Shown here: positions 38,931 to 43,439 of the stretch, in pieces
How positions within the stretch are numbered: position 1 is the first letter of the stretch
Layout of the letters: each line of letters opens with the position of its first letter
Virus record (IMG/VR): IMGVR_UViG_3300048591_000707
Coordinates: 1-43,439 of that record
Reading direction: 5' to 3' (one strand)
From: a virus
DNA: 43,439 bases
Translations under genes and position numbers: made by a program
Notes under the pieces: generated by a model
Told to the model about the DNA's origin: nothing
What the model saw: the letters and a program-made list of their open reading frames with translations, nothing else
The model's database searches: none

Positions 38931-40785
38931 TACTTGCAGGCACCATCCTTCCTTGCTCGATTTGGTTCTGAAGCATCTGATCGGGAGCAACTTCGATCCG
39001 AAACTGTGTGATGTTCTTCAGCCCGGCCAACTGCGCCATCCAACTGAAGATCCCGGCGATGTCGTAGCCCTGACCAATCTGGGGAATCGTAGCCATCCCT
39101 GTTAGAATCTCTTTCCACAGATTGGCTTGGGCGAAGCGGTCAATCGGGAGCGTACCATCCACAGGCACGAAGTCGTAAAAGCCTGCCAGCTCCTCAGGAC
39201 CGATCGACAGGAAACCCTGCTTTTGCTGCAGCAGGTCCCCGGCGATCTTATACATCTGAGGCTCGTCATAAAACTGCTGCGAATTTTGAAGCAGGATCTG
39301 AGACATCGGCGACCAGCCCAAGCCAGAGTTGTACTCGCAGAAAGTCTTAAGTCTGTTGACACCGAAGCTGGAGGATGTCCGAACCTCCGTTGCCGTCTTG
39401 CGTCCACCAGCGTTAACCAGCCCCATCAGGTTATCGTTGATACCTGTCACGCGGTAGAACATATCGAGCAGGGCGGCAATGTTCCTGAAATTCTGCTGCG
39501 TCACGTTGACCACAGGAAGCTGCTTCAGGACCTGATCAAGGTTGGCGCCGTAGGCGGCTGGCTTCAGGCGGATTAGGCGACCCGCTCCACCGCGCTCGAG
39601 ATCCGCTGTCTCCACCCGCGAAGGATCGTAAAGGATCTGATCGTTGAGAGACTTGCGGACGTTGAAGAAGTGGGAGTTGAAGAGCCAATCAAGGGTGTCC
39701 GACAACGGCTCGACGATCTCCAGCATCCCTCGAGAGTTATTCGAGTAGCCGTCCACTTCGTAAAGCTGCAGGCAGAAGGGAAACTGGTTGTGGATGCAGG
39801 TCTGCGGACGGCAGCCGATGATGACATCCTCGTTCGCCATCGTGATGACCCACTTCTCAGGATAGGTGGACTCACCCAGACCCCACTCATTGGGGATCAG
39901 CTCCCACGTCATCTCGATCAGCGAATACATATCGTTCCTCATGTCTGAGGAAGGAGCAGGCAGCGAGTCCTCGTTGGGAATCACCAGCTCACGATGTGGA
40001 CGAATCCTGTTGTACTGAGTGTTGTTGTCCTTCTTACGGACCTGCTCGAGATTAAAGTAGCCTTCCGACGAAGCCTTGAGCGTGTTCCACCCGATCTCGA
40101 CAAAGCGGCCACAAAACTCCCCGCTCTGGAACGACGCCAGCGACACACGCGGGTCGTAGTAGAAGTCATGCGGGCGGATATTGAAAAGCCTGTTCCCGTT
40201 GTAGGAGAGGGCACGCTGGTACTTACGAACCTTGCGCTTCTTCCCGCCAGGGATATTGAACCCAAGCAACGAGAAGGACTCATCCTCCTCGACGATCTGG
40301 GAGGTGGTCGAATACTCTTCGCACCAATAGGCTCCGACCACCCCGTAGCCGTACCGCCCAGCATCGAGCAACCACTGGTAGAGCGGCACCAACATACCGC
40401 CAACCCGAAGCTGGTAGTCGATGATCGCTTCTACCGCCTGAACCTTGTGGGAGGGCTCACCATGCCGAGCGGTGAATTGAAGAACAGGATCGCGAGCGAG
40501 AAAAACGGAAGTCCAATAGGTATGCGCTGTGAGCAGGAGCGCGTAACTGAAAGGCAGCGTGACTGTCGTGTACTCAACCGTGCCGCCCTTGCGTCGAGCG
40601 CTCCGTACACGGTCGTCCTCGGTCTTCGTGTGGTACGCGCGATAAAGCTTGTCAGCCTTGTCCCACTGCTTCGCCCGATCAGTCAGGTTGTTGTGCGACA
40701 GACGGAAGCGGGCAAGGACAGCTTTCTTGATCTTCTCGTGCCCTTCCGAGCCGTACTTGAGTTCCTTGTGCAGGCTTACAGACAT
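38860..40785 (-). CDS. Portal protein (641 aa)
   Basis: Residues 40-110 (DKADKLYRAYHTKTEDDRVR; PFSYALLLTAHTYWTSVFLA) and LLDAGRYGYGVVGAYWCEEY match the N-terminal part of P22/SU10-type portals. NRLFNIRPHDFYYDPRV, GRKTATEVRTSSSFGVNRLK and the long C-terminal helical region fit the stem and crown. The length is usual for these portals. The start shares TAATG with the stop of a short leader frame at 40785-40862, suggesting translational coupling. Confidence 0.85.
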   Translation of the reverse strand: MSVSLHKELKYGSEGHEKIKKAVLARFRLSHNNLTDRAKQWDKADKLYRAYHTKTEDDRVRSARRKGGTVEYTTVTLPFSYALLLTAHTYWTSVFLARDPVLQFTARHGEPSHKVQAVEAIIDYQLRVGGMLVPLYQWLLDAGRYGYGVVGAYWCEEYSTTSQIVEEDESFSLLGFNIPGGKKRKVRKYQRALSYNGNRLFNIRPHDFYYDPRVSLASFQSGEFCGRFVEIGWNTLKASSEGYFNLEQVRKKDNNTQYNRIRPHRELVIPNEDSLPAPSSDMRNDMYSLIEMTWELIPNEWGLGESTYPEKWVITMANEDVIIGCRPQTCIHNQFPFCLQLYEVDGYSNNSRGMLEIVEPLSDTLDWLFNSHFFNVRKSLNDQILYDPSRVETADLERGGAGRLIRLKPAAYGANLDQVLKQLPVVNVTQQNFRNIAALLDMFYRVTGINDNLMGLVNAGGRKTATEVRTSSSFGVNRLKTFCEYNSGLGWSPMSQILLQNSQQFYDEPQMYKIAGDLLQQKQGFLSIGPEELAGFYDFVPVDGTLPIDRFAQANLWKEILTGMATIPQIGQGYDIAGIFSWMAQLAGLKNITQFRIEVAPDQMLQNQIEQGRMVPASNAAIPGSSGGPVPPQAGSLGPVA

Positions 40786-40862
40786 TATGTTTTCACCTCA
40801 CAAAAGAACTTGACAACTTGGTTGACACCGGATATACTAATACTAGCCCCACCCGGACCCAT
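40785..40862 (-). CDS. Possible leader peptide coupled to the portal gene (25 aa)
   Basis: ATG at 40862 follows AGGAGAAACC by four bases and ends in TAATG, overlapping the portal start. It encodes MGPGGASISISGVNQVVKFF plus five residues. It includes repeat copy 11 as GPGGA. A leader that feeds ribosomes to the portal start is plausible because the portal's own SD (GAGG) is weak and distant. The same DNA is read in the opposite direction as the putative antisense RNA. Confidence 0.45.
   Translation of the reverse strand: MGPGGASISISGVNQVVKFFCEVKT
40810..40838 (+). promoter_or_regulatory. Consensus sigma70 promoter antisense to the late operon
   Basis: TTGACA (40810-40815), a 17-bp spacer and TATACT (40833-40838): six of six and five of six consensus bases at ideal spacing. 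It points rightward, opposite to the late genes, and no rightward gene follows. Confidence 0.75.
40844..40860 (-). repeat. 17-bp dispersed repeat, copy 11 (one mismatch)
   Basis: TAGCCCCACCCGGACCC differs from the consensus at the first base. On the minus strand it encodes GPGGA in the leader peptide; on the plus strand it forms the predicted 5' end of the small RNA. Confidence 0.85.
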
Positions 40863-40926
40863 GGATGGTTTCTCCTGGGTTGGAGCAGACCCGGTAGCAG
40901 CGATGTTACCGGGTTTGCTTTTTCTG
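40845..40926 (+). ncRNA. Putative antisense small RNA, about 80 nt
   Basis: A perfect-looking promoter (40810-40838) and an intrinsic terminator (40889-40926) bracket about 80 nt with no rightward reading frame. The predicted 5' end is AGCCCCACCCGGACCC, complementary to GGGTCCGGGTGGGGCT of the 17-bp repeat in mRNAs. Bases 40865-40876 (ATGGTTTCTCCT) are complementary to AGGAGAAACCAT, the SD region of several phage genes and of the portal leader on the opposite strand. CTCC-TGGGTT-GGAG forms a small hairpin before the terminator stem. Transcription and pairing are untested. Confidence 0.6.
40889..40926 (+). terminator. Intrinsic terminator of the antisense RNA
   Basis: ACCCGGTA (40889-40896) and TACCGGGT (40907-40914) give a perfect 8-bp stem with a 10-nt loop, followed by TTGCTTTTT. 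The T tract lies only on the + strand side, so it acts rightward. Confidence 0.8.
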
Positions 40927-40927
40927 G

Positions 40928-40954
40928 CCGTATTGTGATCGGATTCAAATACGG
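40928..40954. promoter_or_regulatory. 27-bp palindromic operator, copy 5
   Basis: CCGTA-N17-TACGG directly after the small RNA terminator, in the gap between terminase large subunit and portal genes. The arms are TATTGTGATC and GATTCAAATA, near-complementary around a central GG. Confidence 0.65.
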
Positions 40955-40969
40955 CGGGAATTACGGGCT

Positions 40970-40986
40970 GAGCCCCACCCGGACCC
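40970..40986 (-). repeat. 17-bp dispersed repeat, copy 12
   Basis: Exact copy 17 bp past the terminase large subunit stop, preceded by CGGGCT and followed by AGGATGAAGTCCGCCC, the longest flank consensus of the family. Confidence 0.9.
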
Positions 40987-41002
40987 AGGATGAAGTCCGC
41001 CC

Positions 41003-42520
41003 TCATGGAGCCACCATCCAGTCCATGGACAGAGGCTCGTAGACGGGCTTCATCACATCCGCCGAACCGAAGCTATTCACACCCGCCGCCTCATCCAGTG
41101 CCATCGCCACCGCGTCCAGCTCGTCATCGTGAGCCACGTTCGGGTAAGCAATGAACTGCTCCTGGAAGGTGGTCATCGTTGGATCAATGAACAGGTTGCC
41201 GGAGGATGCAAGGCCGGAGAAAGCCTGCTGGATTCGAATGGCCTTTTTGCGGTTGTCAGGCGGACTGTTCACAAGGAAGAACACTCCGCGCTTCTTCATC
41301 TCCTGCTCAATCAGCCACTTCAGCGTCCGTTGGTAGGCCACGCCCTCCACTCGGACGGACATTGGTTGCCAGCGGCGGATCATCCTGAAAAGCGTGGTAA
41401 TCGTCCACTCGGGTGTGTGGCCTTTGGAGCTGGCGATCTCGAGAACAAAGCGACGGGAGCCGTGCACGCCGATCGCTGCGATGACTTCGGAGTCTTTCTT
41501 CCGCAGTCCGCCCTGGATCTCGCGTTCGGAAGGCGGCGGAGTCGGGTCGATCCCGATGTAGACTGCCATCCCCTCAGGTAGAATGTCGTAGTGCTGGAGC
41601 CACTCGGAGCGGAACAGTGAGGTCTCCGGCGAGGTAATCCGGCACTCCATCTCACGAAGCCAGAGCGAAAGGTGGTTCCGCCTGATGTGGGCCTCTTTGT
41701 CCGCCAAGAGCGTCTCGGTGGACCATCGGGTAGGCCAGGCGGACTCGCCGTCTGGAGTGAAACAGGGATAGGTCCGAGCCGCCCATTGCGGGTCCTTGAG
41801 GCAAAGGTTGAGCAGATCTTCTTCCTGCAAAGGAGTCTGAAGTAAGGCCATCAAGGCTGCGGGCGACTCGGAAACTGGTGCCATGCTTTTCTCGAGCGCA
41901 CCGAAGAAAAGCTCGGCCATCTTTCTACGCTGGTCAGGGGTGCCAGTGTTCTCCTCGTCGCAGGGGTCGTCCACGACGATAAGGTCCGGGCGGAAGTCCT
42001 CGATGTTGAGGCCTCGAATCTGCCCAGTGATACCGACAGCCACAACGGAGATCTCGCGGTTGTAGATCCCATGCTGGATCTTGATAAACTCCTCGGACCA
42101 CTTGCTACCCTTGGAGAGCTTGAAGATCGAAGCCCACAGCTTGTTGAACTCGACCTGCTTCTTGAGCCATTCGATGCTCTTGATCGAGTGGTCCTGCGAG
42201 TTCGAGACAAACATGATCGTGTTGCTGATCCCGTAGGCGATGCGCTTGGAGGTAAAGGCGCGGAGGAGTGTGGTCTTGGCTCCACCTCGGAAAACAGACA
42301 AAGCCGCCCGGTGATGGCGGCGATCCTCGAGGACATTCCAGAGGTCTTTGTGGAAAGGTGCTCCGTCTTGGCGGAAGGCTCGGGGAAAGAACGTGCGACT
42401 GTAGAGCTGACCGTCTACGGCACAAAGGTTTACGAGCTCGCCTATCTTAACTTCGTCGCCACGACCTCCGGGCTGAGCCCCACCCGGACCCACGGATAAA
42501 GGTCCGCCCAACTCGATCAT
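41003..42520 (-). CDS. terL: Terminase large subunit
   Basis: 505-residue packaging motor and nuclease. Walker A-like RGGAKTT (78-84) and Walker B LIVVDDP (about 180-186) define the ATPase. The RNase H-like nuclease shows YIGIDPT, RVEGVAYQ and HDDELDAVAMAL, giving the usual acidic residues. The N-terminal 24 residues include GPGGA from repeat copy 13, before the conserved region, and look like an added linker. The start overlaps the small subunit stop (ATGA). Confidence 0.95.
   Translation of the reverse strand: MIELGGPLSVGPGGAQPGGRGDEVKIGELVNLCAVDGQLYSRTFFPRAFRQDGAPFHKDLWNVLEDRRHHRAALSVFRGGAKTTLLRAFTSKRIAYGISNTIMFVSNSQDHSIKSIEWLKKQVEFNKLWASIFKLSKGSKWSEEFIKIQHGIYNREISVVAVGITGQIRGLNIEDFRPDLIVVDDPCDEENTGTPDQRRKMAELFFGALEKSMAPVSESPAALMALLQTPLQEEDLLNLCLKDPQWAARTYPCFTPDGESAWPTRWSTETLLADKEAHIRRNHLSLWLREMECRITSPETSLFRSEWLQHYDILPEGMAVYIGIDPTPPPSEREIQGGLRKKDSEVIAAIGVHGSRRFVLEIASSKGHTPEWTITTLFRMIRRWQPMSVRVEGVAYQRTLKWLIEQEMKKRGVFFLVNSPPDNRKKAIRIQQAFSGLASSGNLFIDPTMTTFQEQFIAYPNVAHDDELDAVAMALDEAAGVNSFGSADVMKPVYEPLSMDWMVAP
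42475..42491 (-). repeat. 17-bp dispersed repeat, copy 13 (coding, GPGGA)
   Basis: Exact copy read GPGGA about 10 codons into the terminase large subunit. Flanks are CCGGGCT before and ACGGATAAAGGTCCGCCC after, on the + strand. Confidence 0.9.
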
Positions 42521-43077
42521 GAGGGTAGCCCTTCCGCCTGCACGTCGATAAAAGAGGAGAGGTCGCTCGCGTTCGACCTCCCCTCTCCGGAGCCACCATC
42601 CGGAACTTTGGCCGGGGTCCGCCCTTCGTTTAGGCGGGCCGCACGTTCACGAGCTTCGTCGAGCTCCTTCGACGTAAGGTGCAAGTGAAGCGCTACACCA
42701 TTGCCTCCGCTGCCGTTGCCGCCGTTGCCGTTGGCTGTGTAGCCGAGGGCACCGAGCGTGGTACGAAGCGTTTCACCGATGAAGCGTTCGGTGGGAGGCG
42801 CCTCCTCGTCGGACAGTCGGTCGGCCGCTTTCTCGATTGCCAGGTTCGCCAGTCCGCCCAACCGCCCGACGAGTGTATGGGTGGCCAGCTGCCCGACTTC
42901 TTCACATCGGCGCTGGTAGGCGGCCTGGAACATATCCGATCCGACCAGCTGCGAAATCCATGTGGGGGTGAAGCCGAAGAACTCCGCGCAGTCCCTGAGG
43001 GTGCGGTCGGGGTTCGTGACAAGCCAGTTCACGACCTGCTCGTGACGATGGCTCAGCTTCTGTACTTGGTAAGGCAT
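42517..43077 (-). CDS. terS: Terminase small subunit (186 aa)
   Basis: The ATG at 43077 is preferred because the longer frame would begin upstream of the promoter -10 box. Residues about 12-50 (RHEQVVNWLVTNPDRTLRDC, then AEFFGFTPTWISQLV) form a helix-turn-helix typical of small terminases that recognise the packaging site. Residues 60-110 are helical for ring assembly. The C-terminus is Gly/Asn-rich then charged. No good SD was seen. Location directly upstream of the large subunit confirms the call. Confidence 0.85.
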   Translation of the reverse strand: MPYQVQKLSHRHEQVVNWLVTNPDRTLRDCAEFFGFTPTWISQLVGSDMFQAAYQRRCEEVGQLATHTLVGRLGGLANLAIEKAADRLSDEEAPPTERFIGETLRTTLGALGYTANGNGGNGSGGNGVALHLHLTSKELDEARERAARLNEGRTPAKVPDGGSGEGRSNASDLSSFIDVQAEGLPS

Positions 43078-43106
43078 TGGCTGGTACGATGGACCAGCCC
43101 CACTCG

Positions 43107-43142
43107 TTATACCATAGTACCATGGCTGCGGGCGGATGTCAA
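43107..43142 (-). promoter_or_regulatory. Late operon promoter
   Basis: Minus-strand TTGACA (43142-43137), 17-bp spacer and TACTAT (43119-43114), with a further TATAAC at 43112-43107. It sits just upstream of the small terminase gene and is the only strong leftward promoter noticed, so it may drive the whole 26-kb late arm with host RNA polymerase. Confidence 0.75.
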
Positions 43143-43220
43143 TACTTTTTGTGAGCGGGCGGGTTTTGTTTGTAAGCGGACGTAGCCTGGGCGCAGCCCT
43201 GCCCTGGGCATAACCCAACG

Positions 43221-43247
43221 CGGTAGAGTGGTGGGATTACAATACGG
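43221..43247. promoter_or_regulatory. 27-bp operator, degenerate copy 6
   Basis: One arm (GGATTACAATACGG) is well kept and matches copy 1 closely; the other arm begins CGGTAG and is degenerate. It lies about 80 bp upstream of the late promoter. Confidence 0.45.
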
Positions 43248-43312
43248 GTAGAATTGAAAGTGCTGAAAAGTCGGGGGAGAGGGTATAAGATGATGGACCG
43301 AGGTGGGTGGGT

Positions 43313-43439
43313 GGGGGGAGCCGCCGGGTGTTACCGAGTTATGTTACCGATGGTCAGACCCAAAACACCCTACAGCTATGGGGTTTCAATCACCTTCCAC
43401 CCGATAGACCATCAATCATCTGGCGCGCCGTGGGGATTC
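43313..43439. repeat. Direct terminal repeat, right copy (circular assembly overlap)
   Basis: Identical to bases 1-127; see the left copy. It should be removed before circular analysis. Confidence 0.9.

Larger units (their letters stand above)
43143..43439. other. Gene-free divergent control region, right part
   Basis: No gene is supported. It contains a degenerate 27-bp operator (43221-43247) and a G-rich run (GGTGGGTGGGTGGGGGG, 43302-43318) at the assembly junction, then the 127-bp copy of the window start. Together with 1-442 it separates the divergent early and late units and is the best place to look for the packaging site. Confidence 0.55.

Noticed and set aside
40863-41006. Longer minus-strand frame from 41006 through two repeat copies to the portal start
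   Set aside because: It crosses the operator and the terminator hairpin and has no SD; only the last 25 codons have a good SD.
43302-43318. G-quadruplex at the assembly junction
   Set aside because: Three G runs separated by single T bases then six Gs gives only a borderline match; reported as sequence only.
1-43439. tRNA genes
   Set aside because: No cloverleaf with anticodon and T arms was recognised by eye; a tRNAscan run would be decisive.

Overview
The window looks like the complete genome of a tailed double-stranded DNA phage with a short tail (podovirus-like), assembled as a circle. Bases 1-127 recur exactly at 43313-43439, so the unique circular length is 43,312 bp; an exact 127-base end overlap is what a de Bruijn assembler leaves on a circular contig. 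Portal, scaffold, capsid, both terminase subunits, a connector and a propeller-like tail protein are present. No tape measure, sheath or tail-tube operon was seen. The host is unknown. Its signals are those of an ordinary bacterium: TTGACA/TATAAT-type promoters, strong Shine-Dalgarno (SD) sites and Sec signal peptides. No integrase, phage RNA polymerase, tRNA or CRISPR array was recognised.

Rightward (+) early/middle arm, about 290-16600. A promoter at 294-322 drives one gene and is closed by an intrinsic terminator at 1042-1073. A gene-free kilobase (1074-2085) follows. It holds a large inverted array of 11-bp-phased repeats around an A/T-rich core, resembling a replication origin or a parC-like site, and ends in a near-consensus promoter. 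Next come about 20 small tightly packed genes (zinc-ribbon, XRE, ribbon-helix-helix, HD-hydrolase and membrane proteins). After these is a replication/recombination module: Cas4/RecB-like nuclease, Sak4-like ATPase, probable single-strand-binding protein, ParB-methyltransferase fusion, UDG-exonuclease-family A DNA polymerase fusion, and a DUF3987-like ATPase.

Leftward (-) late arm, 43077 down to 16506, from one promoter (43114-43142): terminase small and large subunits, portal, a small protein, scaffold, major capsid protein, glycosyltransferase, an unknown protein, connector, fibre proteins, four large proteins with Sec-type signal peptides, two small membrane proteins (holin/spanin candidates), tail nozzle protein, GNAT-like protein, three ejection-type proteins and a 2012-residue giant virion protein with an HEFTH motif. 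The two arms meet tail to tail with a 95-bp overlap.

The regulatory DNA is the most novel part. (i) A 17-bp word, GGGTCCGGGTGGGGCTC, occurs 13 times, between and inside genes. In coding copies read in that sense it always encodes GPGGA. (ii) A 27-bp palindrome, CCGTA-N17-TACGG, occurs about six times, all outside or at the edges of genes. (iii) A consensus promoter and an intrinsic terminator on the strand opposite the late operon (40810-40926) predict an RNA of about 80 nt. Its 5' end is complementary to the 17-bp word and its middle is complementary to AGGAGAAACCA, the SD region shared by several phage genes. I infer a possible phage-wide antisense RNA circuit. All functional calls come from reading motifs by eye; no homology search was run.
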